Shown: positions 55,342 to 64,000 of the stretch, one piece after another
Layout: the number at the start of each line of letters is the position of its first letter
Position numbering within the stretch: position 1 is the first letter of the stretch
Origin: an uncultured delta proteobacterium
Lineage (GTDB): Bacteria; Desulfobacterota; Syntrophia; Syntrophales; Smithellaceae
Reading direction: 5' to 3'
Assembly (NCBI GenBank): GCA_903907985.1
Contig: CAIVQG010000065.1
Location: 1-64,000 of the forward strand
Length of the DNA stretch: 64,000 nucleotides
Program-made: the position numbers and the translations under genes
Notes under the pieces: model-generated
What the model was told of the DNA's origin: nothing
The model's input: only the letters and a program-made list of their open reading frames with translations
Database searches by the model: none

Positions 55342-56583
55342 TTAAGCTTCATTTAGCCAATTCCTGCCGCCGAGCATTCTGGCGACTACCATACTGGCGA
55401 CGTTATCGCCGGTGGCGTTGAGCATTGTTGCCGGGGCATCAACCAGAGTGCCGATCATGGTGATAATCGGAAAGGCCTCCGGCGGAAAACCATATAGGGA
55501 AATAATAAGAAGCTCGCCAATCGTCCCGCCGCCGGGAATTCCACTGACAACCACACCGGTCAAAAGAGCAATTCCCAGAGCAGTGAGAATCGTTCCCGCC
55601 CCGGAAAAATCCATCTGAAACAATCCGAATAAAAAAGCAATTTTTAAAACGGCGGCCAGACAGGAACCTTCCATATGAATTGTTGCCCCGATGGGAATAA
55701 TCACTTCGCTGATATCTTTCGGCACTCCGGTCTTATTGGCGGCTGCCAGATTGGCTGGAATTGTCGCCATACTGCTTCCGGTTGCCAGAGCGGTTAGTGC
55801 CGGAGGGATGATGTTTATCCAGAATCTGCGTACTCCCGTTGTCTTGCCGGCAATAAAGGCATAGAGAGTAAAGGCCAGAAAGAAATATAAAATGGCAGTG
55901 GGGTAGTATAAAATCATTGCCCTCAGATAAGAGCCGAGCAATTCCGGCCCGAAGACGCCGACCAGATAAGCAAAATAGGCGCCTAAACCAATAGGGGCAT
56001 AATACATGATGAAAGAAATAAGCTTCAGCATGACTTCACTGGCGGAAGAAAGAAAATTGGAAAAGGCCTTTCCCCGCTCACCCACGGAAGAAGTTGCCAA
56101 ACCAAGCAGGGTGGCGAAAATAATCAGTGCCAGCATGTTTTTCTTGGAAAGCAGATCAGGAAAGTCAGAGACGGTAAAAGCCTTCACGATCTGATCGGAA
56201 ACTCTGAACTGTTCCATGTTCACTGCCGTACCCAGATTGATATTCACCCCCATCGCCGGTGGGTAGAGCGAAACAACGATAATCATGATAATGGAGGCAA
56301 TAAGCCCGGTGAGAATAAAAACCAGCATCATTGCCGACATGATTTTGCCCAGCCGCCGGATATTAGTCATTGATGCAACAGCAGAGGAAATAGAAAAGAA
56401 GACCAGAGGAATAATCACCATGAAAAGGAGGTTGAGAAAAATATCTCCGAAGGGTTTGAAGATAATTGAATCTTTTTTATAGATAATTCCGAGAAACGAT
56501 CCGATTAAAATAGATAAAATCAGGATCATCGAAAATCCATAAGAGTGGAGAAAAGGTGATAGTTTTGTTTTCATGTTGTTCAT
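55342..56583 (-). CDS. Dicarboxylate/amino acid:cation symporter (DAACS)
   Basis: 413 aa, about eight membrane segments. Seen: TSSVGE, the conserved serine-rich reentrant loop (here ATGSSMATIPANL rather than SSSS), PIGATIHMEGSC and the C-terminal GTLVDAPATMLNATGDNVASMVVARMLGG. Couples uptake of glutamate, aspartate, dicarboxylates or other amino acids to Na+ or H+. ATGA overlap with the dipeptidase upstream; the neighbours suggest that it may take up released D-alanine or small amino acids. Confidence 0.88.
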   Translation of the reverse strand: MNNMKTKLSPFLHSYGFSMILILSILIGSFLGIIYKKDSIIFKPFGDIFLNLLFMVIIPLVFFSISSAVASMTNIRRLGKIMSAMMLVFILTGLIASIIMIIVVSLYPPAMGVNINLGTAVNMEQFRVSDQIVKAFTVSDFPDLLSKKNMLALIIFATLLGLATSSVGERGKAFSNFLSSASEVMLKLISFIMYYAPIGLGAYFAYLVGVFGPELLGSYLRAMILYYPTAILYFFLAFTLYAFIAGKTTGVRRFWINIIPPALTALATGSSMATIPANLAAANKTGVPKDISEVIIPIGATIHMEGSCLAAVLKIAFLFGLFQMDFSGAGTILTALGIALLTGVVVSGIPGGGTIGELLIISLYGFPPEAFPIITMIGTLVDAPATMLNATGDNVASMVVARMLGGRNWLNEA

Positions 56584-57344
56584 TCAATTATAAAATCGAA
56601 ATAGGTTGAAGGGTAGGGCTCGTTGTTCAGTGTATAGTGCCACCATTCCTTTTCAAAGTTCCGAAATCCGTATTTTTCCATTAGCGATTTCAGGAGCATT
56701 CGATTGATTCTCTGTTGCCGCCCGATGTCTTTATTTACGGTGTGGGAGAGTTCATGAAAACAATCAAAGCCGGTTCCCATGTCAATGCTGTTATCCTCGA
56801 AGCGCTGCCCGGCGGGTCGATAACAAGCAGATAATTTTTGTCCCGGAATATAATCGGGCTGACGGGGTGGCGGTAGAGGAACAATGGTCAGATCAACAGT
56901 ACTGCCGCGGCTGTGGCCTGATTTGCTGTCGATGTAACCGTCTTTAAACAAATTTCTTTTGTCCACAGTAGGATAGAATTCCTCCCGGGTTTTCGTATTG
57001 TCAATTTCCGTTGCCCATTGCACAAAATGGTTAACAGCGCGTTGCGGACGATAACAGTCGTAAATCTTTAAGGCTAGCGAAAATTGGCCGAGATCCTTCT
57101 GCACTTTGGTCAGGGCGGCAGCCGCTTCTCTGGTAATGATGCATTTGCCGGCGTTGTAACCGTTAACCATTTCTCCCACAAAGTTGTGGGGGCCGAAATA
57201 CCGGATATCGAGTTGGATGTCCGGTATTACATCCGAAATATCGACAAAGCCTTCGGGCCTCTTTTCGGCGGCACAAATATTGACAAATTGCGGCGCACAC
57301 AGAGTTATAAGAAGAAAAATGCTGAATAGGATTTTTGTTTTCAT
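56580..57344 (-). CDS. Exported VanX/DdpX-like D-Ala-D-Ala dipeptidase (M15D)
   Basis: 254 aa. N-terminal signal peptide (residues 1-25, ending CAA) followed by M15 motifs: SGHSRGSTVDLTI (His and Asp zinc ligands) and EWWHYTL near the C-terminus. Cleaves D-Ala-D-Ala. VanX of resistance clusters is cytosolic; this one is exported, so it would act on periplasmic peptide or peptidoglycan fragments. Overlaps the L,D-transpeptidase upstream and the symporter downstream by 4 bp each. No vanH/vanA partners. Confidence 0.87.
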   Translation of the reverse strand: MKTKILFSIFLLITLCAPQFVNICAAEKRPEGFVDISDVIPDIQLDIRYFGPHNFVGEMVNGYNAGKCIITREAAAALTKVQKDLGQFSLALKIYDCYRPQRAVNHFVQWATEIDNTKTREEFYPTVDKRNLFKDGYIDSKSGHSRGSTVDLTIVPLPPPRQPDYIPGQKLSACYRPAGQRFEDNSIDMGTGFDCFHELSHTVNKDIGRQQRINRMLLKSLMEKYGFRNFEKEWWHYTLNNEPYPSTYFDFIIE

Positions 57345-58069
57345 GGAATTAACCTTTCTAATATATTTTCTGTTCCCATAATAATCAGCGGCTTTGCTTG
57401 CGGATCAAGCCAGCCGAGAATTCTGAGGATTTCATCTTCGGCAACAGCTACACATCCCTCTGTGGCCTTATTTTCCCCGCGCCAAATGTGAAAGAAGATC
57501 GCGCTGCCATAACCTCTAATAACCGGGTTGGTATTGTACTCAATAACAAAACCGTATTTATAAAGATCGTCATTACGCCTCATTTTCTCATAAGATACAG
57601 CTAGTGTATCGTCTTGCTTAACCCAGCGATTATAATCACCGGCATGGACATCATCAATCCATATATCGTCGGGTAATGCCTGCCGGTAGGGCATTTTTGT
57701 CTGGATGGACCTATTATATCCAAATGCCAGTTCCAGGGAAAAAATGCCGGAAGGGGATCGGCCATCTCCCTCGCGTTTTTCACCGGGTCCGGCAAAACCG
57801 TTTTTTCCGATTGTTCCATTAAATGATTTCCTAATTATTTTCCATTTATCGCCCTGTCTTTTCAGAGCATGTATTTTAACTCTAAAAGATGATGGAGAAT
57901 TATTGGTCACCAGCAAGACCTGAGATGATGTATTTATCTTCAGTGAAGAAACTATTGCTTCCATATCAGTTGCGTTAGCTGATGTTACGTAAAAAAACGT
58001 AAATAGACAAAGAGCTGTCAGGCCAAAGAAATAAAATGATATAGCTACAAAAGATTTATTTTTATTCAC
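57341..58069 (-). CDS. L,D-transpeptidase (YkuD family), exported
   Basis: 242 aa from GTG at 58069 (MNKNKSFVAISF... signal peptide ending TSANA); a TTG at 58123 would add 18 residues and lacks an SD. YkuD catalytic His/Cys: FFHIWRGENKATEGCVAV. Forms or remodels L,D cross-links in peptidoglycan, or anchors proteins. First of the three-gene coupled operon with the dipeptidase and DAACS. Confidence 0.87.
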   Translation of the reverse strand: MNKNKSFVAISFYFFGLTALCLFTFFYVTSANATDMEAIVSSLKINTSSQVLLVTNNSPSSFRVKIHALKRQGDKWKIIRKSFNGTIGKNGFAGPGEKREGDGRSPSGIFSLELAFGYNRSIQTKMPYRQALPDDIWIDDVHAGDYNRWVKQDDTLAVSYEKMRRNDDLYKYGFVIEYNTNPVIRGYGSAIFFHIWRGENKATEGCVAVAEDEILRILGWLDPQAKPLIIMGTENILERLIP

Positions 58070-58269
58070 AAGATGTTTTAATTCCTTTAATGCTAATTTA
58101 GTTGAAAGCCGGTGATTATTCAATAAAAATATTAATTTTATTACACTGTCATAGTATGAAATTATACATATTGCAGTCAGCAGAGGTGATAATCAGGCGG
58201 AATTAATTATTCTTCATTTTTTGATTTAATTATTGTAAGCTATATCACCTAATTAAAGAGGTTCAGCTA

Positions 58270-61200
58270 ATGGTCAACTGCGGTATGATGAAATATCCGG
58301 AAAAGATATTCAATTCGACGTCAGCAGTCGTAGCAGTGTTTAACGATGCCGGCGAAACCGTCTGGATAAATAATGCGTTTGAACAGAAGTTTGGTTATAG
58401 CCTCGCTCATCTTCAGAATGCCCCCGATTTGTCTTTTCTGTCAGTAAATAAACATGAAAGATTTTCGAGTATCATCAGGCAGGCGTTTTCCGGAAATAAT
58501 CTGGAATGCTTCGATATACCGGTGACATGTGCGGACAAAACTATTAAGGGTTTTCGTTGGAACACAATGCTTTTTCGTGATGAGGATAATCCATTGCAAA
58601 ATATCGTTGCGGCAGTGGGTATGGAGACCGGGAGCAGGGAAATTAATAAATCTAATTTGGGGGACTTCGAGGATCGATATCGGATAATTTTTGAAAATTC
58701 CGGAGTTGCCCTATTGTACGTTGACGAAAAAATGAAAATCACTCTCGTCAACAAGGAATTTGAAAGAATAACAGGTTACCCCAAAGACCAGGTGGAAGAC
58801 AAAATGAGCTGGACTGCTCTGATCCCGAGTGCCGAAGACCTTGAACATATGAAAACATACCACCGGCTCCGCAGGATTGACCCATCTCTGGCACCGGAGA
58901 TCTATAACAGCAGGTTCCGCACCCGCAGTGGTGAAATACGTGACATTGAGTTGCACGTGATAACGATTCCCGGGATCACCGACAACCTAGTCTCCTTTGT
59001 GGATATAACGGAGAAGAGGCTTGCAGAGGAAGCCATTCGTAAAAGTGAAGAAAAGTACCGTACACTCGTCGATAACATGCAAGACATACTGTACCGGTGT
59101 GATCTGGAGGGAGATATTGTTTTTGTGAGTCCATCCGGTGCCCGGCTTTTGGGGTATGCCGGCACGGAGGAATTAATCGGCAGGAATATTGCCTGGGATT
59201 GCTACTATAATCCGGGGGAGAGAGAATTATTTTTAAGCAAAATTAGAACAGATGGTAACGTTAGAGATTATGAAATAACGTTAAAGAAAAAAGACGGCAG
59301 TCCGGTGCATGTTTCCACCAACAGTTATTTTTTCTATGATCCGGACGGAAATGTTTTGGGTATTGAAGGCATATTAACTGACATCAGTAGGCGTAAAGAG
59401 ACGGAAAGGATATTACAGGAAAGCGAGGAACGACTGCGCGGCATCACCAGCAATATCCCGGGTGTTGTTTATCAGTTTTATGCCCGGGACAACGGGGAAT
59501 ATGGCATGGGTTATATCAGTGAACGTCTGCTGGAAGTATTTGGATTGGCGACGAAGCTCGACGACACATTTCCCGCATTTCTTGCTCATGTTCATGCAGA
59601 AGACAGGGACGGTTTTGCAGCGGCCATACGTAAAGCCGCGGAGACGGACACTTCCTGGAATTTCGAAGGCCGATTTGTGAAGCCGTCAGGCGAAATGATC
59701 TGGTTCCATGGCCTTTCCACGCCGACCCGTCATAAAGATGTTCTGGTTTTTGACGGTATTCTCCTGGATATCACCCAGCGCAAGCGGGCGGAGGAAATGT
59801 CCCGCCAGTCCGAAGAAAAATTTCACAAAATATTTATGATGGCGCCGGAGTGCATAGCCATTACTCAAATGGCTGATGGAAGGATTATTGATATAAACCA
59901 GGGATTTGAGGAGATTACGGGATGGAAAATAGATGAAGCTATTGGGCGGACTTCCCATGAAATTAATTTTTGGGTAAATCCTGCTGAGAGGGATTTCATG
60001 GTTTCAGAATTGAAAGAAGCCAGAGATATCCTGCATCGGGAGTTTCAATTCGGGCATAAGGATGGTTCCGCGCATACCGGTATTTATTCCGCCCGCCCCA
60101 TAAAAATTGCAGACAAAGAGTGTCTAATCTTTATCTTACAGGATATTACTGACCAGAGACGTCTGGAAGGGGAACGCCATAATTTAGAGCGGCAACTGTT
60201 TCAGTCTCAAAAGCTCGATGCAATCGGACAACTGGCCGGCGGCGTGGCGCACGATTTCAACAATATCCTCATGGGCATTCAGGGCAGTGCGACAATGCTG
60301 CTTATGGAGTATGACCCCGCACATCCATATTATCAGAGATTGAGCCAAATTGAAGAGCAGGTGAAGCGCGGTGCAAATCTGACCAGACAGCTTCTGGGAT
60401 TTGCCCGGGGAGGCAAATATGAAGTCAAAACAATTTCCGTTAACGATGTGATTCGGAAAATCGGCCATTTTTTTGTTGAGACGAGAAAGGAAATAGAAGC
60501 TGACTTTCAATTGCATAATGACGTGTATCCAGTGGACGCGGACGCAGGTCAACTAGAGCAGGTGCTGATCAATATCTTTATCAATGCCGGGCATGCCATG
60601 CCTAAAGGAGGACGTCTCCACATTCAGACGGTTAACATGACACTGCAGGAAGCAGATGTCCAATCCCTGGAGATAAAGTCAGGGGATTACGTTAAAATAT
60701 CCATATCGGACACGGGTACAGGAATGGACGGGGACACCCTTAAAAGGATATTCGAACCTTTTTTTACTACGAAATCGCACACAGGTGGATCGGGCCTGGG
60801 TCTGGCATCGGCCTATGGAATCATCCGGAATCACGGAGGAGCCATTCAGGCCGAAAGTGAGCCCGGAGCGGGCGCAACATTCAATCTATATCTTCCTTCT
60901 TCAGGAAAAAAGGTTATAAATGAGGATAAAGCGCCGGATAAAAGTCTGCTCTCCGGCAGCGGAGGTATTTTACTGGTGGATGACGAGCCCATGATCCTGG
61001 AGCCGGCAATGGAAATACTCACAATGATGGGATATACCGTTTATCCGGTTGCCAGTGGACAGCAGGCCGTGGCCACTTATCTGGAAAAGCAAGAAAAGAT
61101 TAATCTGGTCATTCTGGATATGATCCTTCCCGGGATGAGCGGTTCTCAGGTACTGCAAATGCTCAAGGAAAGAAATCCGGATGTGAAGGTCATCCTTTCC

Positions 61201-61347
61201 AGCGGTTACAGCTTGCAGGGTGAAGTGCTAAAAGTTATGGAAATGGGATGTCTGGGCTTCATTCAGAAACCTTACAGATTTTCCGATTTGTCTAAAATTG
61301 TGCATCAGGCAATTAATGCCACCCCAAACACAGGAGATGAAGGATAA
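58270..61347 (+). CDS. Multi-PAS hybrid histidine kinase with receiver
   Basis: 1025 aa, soluble. About five PAS domains (1-125, 137-260, 265-385, 388-505, 512-630), HisKA with [15 protein letters not shown] (His about 661), HATPase_c (NIFINAGHAM, GSGLGLASAYG) and a C-terminal receiver from about 895 (phospho-Asp about 949 in ILDMILPGMSG). RBS AAAGAGG upstream. Divergent from the cell-wall operon across 200 bp. No partner regulator next to it. Confidence 0.92.
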   Translation: MVNCGMMKYPEKIFNSTSAVVAVFNDAGETVWINNAFEQKFGYSLAHLQNAPDLSFLSVNKHERFSSIIRQAFSGNNLECFDIPVTCADKTIKGFRWNTMLFRDEDNPLQNIVAAVGMETGSREINKSNLGDFEDRYRIIFENSGVALLYVDEKMKITLVNKEFERITGYPKDQVEDKMSWTALIPSAEDLEHMKTYHRLRRIDPSLAPEIYNSRFRTRSGEIRDIELHVITIPGITDNLVSFVDITEKRLAEEAIRKSEEKYRTLVDNMQDILYRCDLEGDIVFVSPSGARLLGYAGTEELIGRNIAWDCYYNPGERELFLSKIRTDGNVRDYEITLKKKDGSPVHVSTNSYFFYDPDGNVLGIEGILTDISRRKETERILQESEERLRGITSNIPGVVYQFYARDNGEYGMGYISERLLEVFGLATKLDDTFPAFLAHVHAEDRDGFAAAIRKAAETDTSWNFEGRFVKPSGEMIWFHGLSTPTRHKDVLVFDGILLDITQRKRAEEMSRQSEEKFHKIFMMAPECIAITQMADGRIIDINQGFEEITGWKIDEAIGRTSHEINFWVNPAERDFMVSELKEARDILHREFQFGHKDGSAHTGIYSARPIKIADKECLIFILQDITDQRRLEGERHNLERQLFQSQKLDAIGQLAGGVAHDFNNILMGIQGSATMLLMEYDPAHPYYQRLSQIEEQVKRGANLTRQLLGFARGGKYEVKTISVNDVIRKIGHFFVETRKEIEADFQLHNDVYPVDADAGQLEQVLINIFINAGHAMPKGGRLHIQTVNMTLQEADVQSLEIKSGDYVKISISDTGTGMDGDTLKRIFEPFFTTKSHTGGSGLGLASAYGIIRNHGGAIQAESEPGAGATFNLYLPSSGKKVINEDKAPDKSLLSGSGGILLVDDEPMILEPAMEILTMMGYTVYPVASGQQAVATYLEKQEKINLVILDMILPGMSGSQVLQMLKERNPDVKVILSSGYSLQGEVLKVMEMGCLGFIQKPYRFSDLSKIVHQAINATPNTGDEG

Positions 61348-61356
61348 TAAAACTGA

Positions 61357-61386
61357 TTGACACTAATTGCTTATAAATAGTATAAG
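61357..61386 (+). promoter_or_regulatory. Candidate promoter upstream of the carboxylase genes
   Basis: TTGACA (61357-61362), 18-bp spacer, TATAAG (61381-61386); about 170 nt upstream of the ATG at 61557. A second TTGACA near 61474 has no good -10. Confidence 0.35.
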
Positions 61387-61556
61387 AAACTGCAAATTAT
61401 TAACGAGAAACTGGTGACAGCCTCTCGCTCATTTCCAAGCTGTTTTCAGTAAATCAATTCCGGATTTTCTTGACATGCTTTGTCTCTCACGACATATCTG
61501 CATGGAAAAAAGATGGATAATATTATCGTAATTATTAGATAAAAAGGAAGGAAAAC

Positions 61557-63017
61557 ATGTCTGTAGAACAAAGAAAAATCAAGAAAGTATTAATTGCCAA
61601 TAGAGGTGAAATTGCTTTACGGATAATCAGGACAGTGAAAGAACTTGGTCTGGAGGCAATTGCTGTTTACGAAAAGCCGGACTCAGAATCGCATTATATT
61701 CGTCTGGCTGATGATGCTATAATGATCGGCGAAAGGCCCCGCAAAGAATATCTGGATATTGATAAGATAATCTGGGCGGCACGCAAAACAGGCGCCGATG
61801 CCATTCATCCCGGCTATGGCTTTCTCTCGGAGAATGCTGATTTTTCCGCGGCTTGCGAAAAAGCAGGTATTATTTTCATTGGTCCGCCGCCCCAGGTAAT
61901 CCGGGACATGGGCAATAAAGTTGTTGCCCGAAAAATTATGGAAAAGGCAAAAGTGCCGACAATTCCCGGTACGGGAAACCTTGCGCCGGGAGATGCCGGA
62001 ATTGAACAGGCTAAAGAATTTGCCGGTAAATATGGCTATCCGGTAATGCTTAAAGCCGCTGCCGGAGGCGGAGGCAGGGGGATTCGTAAAGTAAAGAATG
62101 AGGAAGAACTGAAAGCGCAACTGCCACAGGTTCGGTCGGAAACGCGTTCCGCCTTTAATGATGATAGCATTTATCTGGAAAAGTGCATTGAATCCCCGCG
62201 CCATATCGAAATACAGATTCTCGCTGATCATCACGGCAATGTTATCCATTTGGGTTCGCGGGACTGCTCCATCCAGCGCCGGCATCAGAAGTTGCTGGAA
62301 ATAGCACCGGCCGATTTGCCGGCCGATGTTCTCGAATCCATGTATGATGCCGCCATTAAAGGTGCAAGGCAGGTCGGTTATGTTAATGCCGGAACAGTAG
62401 AGTTTTTGGTCGATTCCCAAACCAATGAATTCTGGTTTATGGAAATGAATACACGCCTGCAGGTTGAACATACTGTTACCGAAGAACTGACCGGTGTTGA
62501 TATTGTCCGGCAGCAAATAAAAATTGCCGAAGGAAATGTTTTAGATATTCCGGCCGACCGAGTGCACATGATGGGCAAAGCAGTGCAGGTAAGAATTAAT
62601 GCCGAAGATCCCAAAAATAATTTTATGCCGGAAGGTGGCAAGACACTGGAAGTGTATCAATCACCAGGTGGTCCCGGTGTCCGTTTGGATGGTGTTGTCT
62701 ATCAAGGCTATCGCATTCCTACCGATTATGATTCCTTGATGGTTAAAATGACTGTTCGCGGTTATGACTGGGAGCAAACCATCCAGAGATTGAAGAGAGC
62801 TTTGAATAACTTCCTGATAGTCGGACCGAAAACGACAATTCCCTTCTATCTGGCCATTTGCGATGAGCCGGATTTCCAGGCTGGAAAGTTTGATACAAGC
62901 TACCTCGAAACGCATGAAGAAATATTTAATTATCCGGAACAGGAAAGAGAAGTAGCTAAACTGACGAAATTAATTGCGGAGATTCATGCACGAAAAACGA
63001 ATCCTTACGCATATTGA
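61557..63017 (+). CDS. Biotin carboxylase subunit (AccC/PycA type)
   Basis: 486 aa. ATP-grasp biotin carboxylase: IANRGEIALRII, HPGYGFLSEN, KAAAGGGGRGIRKV, MEMNTRLQVEHTVTE. Carboxylates biotin with bicarbonate and ATP. No biotin carrier domain is fused. Length and the VGPKTTIPFYLAI tail resemble PycA/AccC of acyl-CoA or pyruvate carboxylases. Its partner, a carboxyltransferase-like gene, follows 33 bp later. Confidence 0.93.
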   Translation: MSVEQRKIKKVLIANRGEIALRIIRTVKELGLEAIAVYEKPDSESHYIRLADDAIMIGERPRKEYLDIDKIIWAARKTGADAIHPGYGFLSENADFSAACEKAGIIFIGPPPQVIRDMGNKVVARKIMEKAKVPTIPGTGNLAPGDAGIEQAKEFAGKYGYPVMLKAAAGGGGRGIRKVKNEEELKAQLPQVRSETRSAFNDDSIYLEKCIESPRHIEIQILADHHGNVIHLGSRDCSIQRRHQKLLEIAPADLPADVLESMYDAAIKGARQVGYVNAGTVEFLVDSQTNEFWFMEMNTRLQVEHTVTEELTGVDIVRQQIKIAEGNVLDIPADRVHMMGKAVQVRINAEDPKNNFMPEGGKTLEVYQSPGGPGVRLDGVVYQGYRIPTDYDSLMVKMTVRGYDWEQTIQRLKRALNNFLIVGPKTTIPFYLAICDEPDFQAGKFDTSYLETHEEIFNYPEQEREVAKLTKLIAEIHARKTNPYAY

Positions 63018-63050
63018 TCTATTTAATAAGAAAGCAGGGTTTATTGATTT

Positions 63051-64000
63051 ATGGAAAAAGCAACAAATAATGTATTGGAACAAAGAGTAACACCCAGTGA
63101 ACTAAGAGAGAAGGGCGCCAAATACATCATTGATAAAATCAGGCGCAACAAGGGCTATTATGTGACCAATACGGAAAGAGACCTTTCTCAATCCGATTTT
63201 AAAAATAGAATTATGCCGCATACTCAGCTCCTCGTTGCCAGGGAACGCAACAATTCCGGTTTCTTTTCTCTGGAGATATCTGGTGGGGCGTCAGTTCATA
63301 TTGATATGATGCGCAAACAGATGAATCCTCTCGAAAAGGTGCAAGTCCTGGCGGAAAATATGCCCGATACTTTATTTCAAAATCTTTGTCGGGGAATTAA
63401 TTTATTTGGTTACCGGCCCTATCCGGAAAACGTTATTCGTCTGACGGTAAAATCTTTCGCCCGGTATGTCCATGTCTGGCGTGTATTTGACTTTCTGAAT
63501 TATATACCCAATATGCTTGCCGTAATGGAAGAAGTTAAAAAAGCCGGGTGCATTCTGGAACCTTGTATCTGTTTTTCTACGGGGCCCGAGCATTCCAACG
63601 AATATTATGTGAAAAAAGTCGGGGAAATCCTAGCTGTTACCGGTGAAGATATTATCCTTTGTATTAAAAATCACGGTGGTTTGGGAACTCCGCGCCGTAT
63701 CGGCCAGTTGGTAAAAAACATATTAGATAAATATCCCGGATTGCTGATTCATTATCACGGACATAATTCTGATGGCAATGATGTTGGGAGAATAATTGAA
63801 GCTGTCATTAACGGTGCGAAGATTATTGATGCCAGTGATCATGCGTTTAGTGGATTTTTTGGTCCACCCCCCATTATTACGGTGGTTGATACACTGGAAG
63901 AATACGGATTCGCAGCAGCTGGATTAAACAGACAGGCGGTTGTTGAAGCCTCGAATATCTTACGTCCCCAGAGAGAATATTACCGGGACTTTGAGTCACA
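63051..64000 (+). CDS. Biotin-dependent carboxyltransferase-like protein, atypical (3' end outside window)
   Basis: 316 codons visible, continues past the right edge. HMGL/PycB-type carboxyltransferase TIM barrel: VWRVFDFLN, CIKNHGGLGTP (Lys of the carbamylation motif), IHYHGHNSDG (HxH metal ligands). The first metal motif, usually DTTxRD, reads NTERDL, so the first metal Asp looks replaced. Related to pyruvate/oxaloacetate carboxyltransferases; the missing Asp makes the exact reaction unclear. May carry biotin further downstream. Confidence 0.8.
   Translation, partial: MEKATNNVLEQRVTPSELREKGAKYIIDKIRRNKGYYVTNTERDLSQSDFKNRIMPHTQLLVARERNNSGFFSLEISGGASVHIDMMRKQMNPLEKVQVLAENMPDTLFQNLCRGINLFGYRPYPENVIRLTVKSFARYVHVWRVFDFLNYIPNMLAVMEEVKKAGCILEPCICFSTGPEHSNEYYVKKVGEILAVTGEDIILCIKNHGGLGTPRRIGQLVKNILDKYPGLLIHYHGHNSDGNDVGRIIEAVINGAKIIDASDHAFSGFFGPPPIITVVDTLEEYGFAAAGLNRQAVVEASNILRPQREYYRDFES

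Noticed and set aside
56580-57344. Vancomycin resistance cluster
   Set aside because: A VanX-like gene is present but no vanH, vanA or regulatory partners; the signal peptide points to another role.
61683-62516. 277-aa minus-strand frame inside the biotin carboxylase gene
   Set aside because: Antisense shadow of a highly conserved gene.

Overview
The window reads as chromosomal DNA of an anaerobic Gram-negative bacterium, most likely a Desulfobacterota / Syntrophales-type 'deltaproteobacterium'. The evidence is several acyl-CoA dehydrogenases and acyl-CoA processing genes, a CCG-domain iron-sulfur protein, a ferredoxin-thioredoxin-reductase-like protein, lipid A aminoarabinose genes, very large PAS hybrid kinases and moderate GC. 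The lineage is inferred from gene content and protein style, not from a marker search.

Layout. 1-2164: end of a PAS-LuxR sensor regulator and a convergent acyl-CoA dehydrogenase. 2165-4225: a non-coding region in which two copies of the same promoter module, in opposite orientation, drive the acyl-CoA dehydrogenase leftwards and an acetate-transporter-like gene rightwards; a decayed IS1380-type element lies between them. 5020-8003: a second IS1380 relic, a CCG iron-sulfur protein and an M48 protease with TPR repeats. 8092-12609: cmk, rpsA, sppA, an HU/IHF-type gene and a crotonase. 12614-16787: an orphan sigma-region-4 protein, an FTR-like/glutaredoxin pair, EF-G behind a promoter plus leader terminator, and a KaiC/RecA-like ATPase.

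17194-33312 is the most interesting part: an acyl-CoA catabolic island with four thiolase-superfamily proteins (two paralogous A+B pairs), four DUF35 zinc-ribbon/OB-fold units (one fused behind two SCP2 domains, one fused to a BKACE enzyme), an acyl-CoA synthetase, a PP2C-type phosphatase, a TetR regulator, two acyl-CoA dehydrogenases and a split MaoC-type hydratase pair. The thiolase-like proteins appear to lack the usual nucleophilic cysteine, and three also lack the GHP histidine. The inventory resembles the steroid side-chain logic of two ACADs, two-part hydratase and Ltp2-DUF35 aldolase, but it carries a BKACE fusion and is duplicated. The substrate is unknown.

33617-43499 is a lipid A / aminoarabinose operon (GT9, two ArnT-like GT39 enzymes, PAP2, ArnB, ArnC, ArnA split into two genes, ArnD). 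43621-55214 holds a zinc-binding-type chemoreceptor and a four-gene phosphorelay operon of two giant hybrid kinases and two receivers, in which near-identical PAS modules have been amplified. 55342-58123 is a cell-wall D-alanine cluster (L,D-transpeptidase, exported VanX-like dipeptidase, DAACS symporter). 58270-61347 is another hybrid kinase. The window ends in a biotin carboxylase and a truncated, atypical carboxyltransferase. I found no tRNA, rRNA or CRISPR array by eye.
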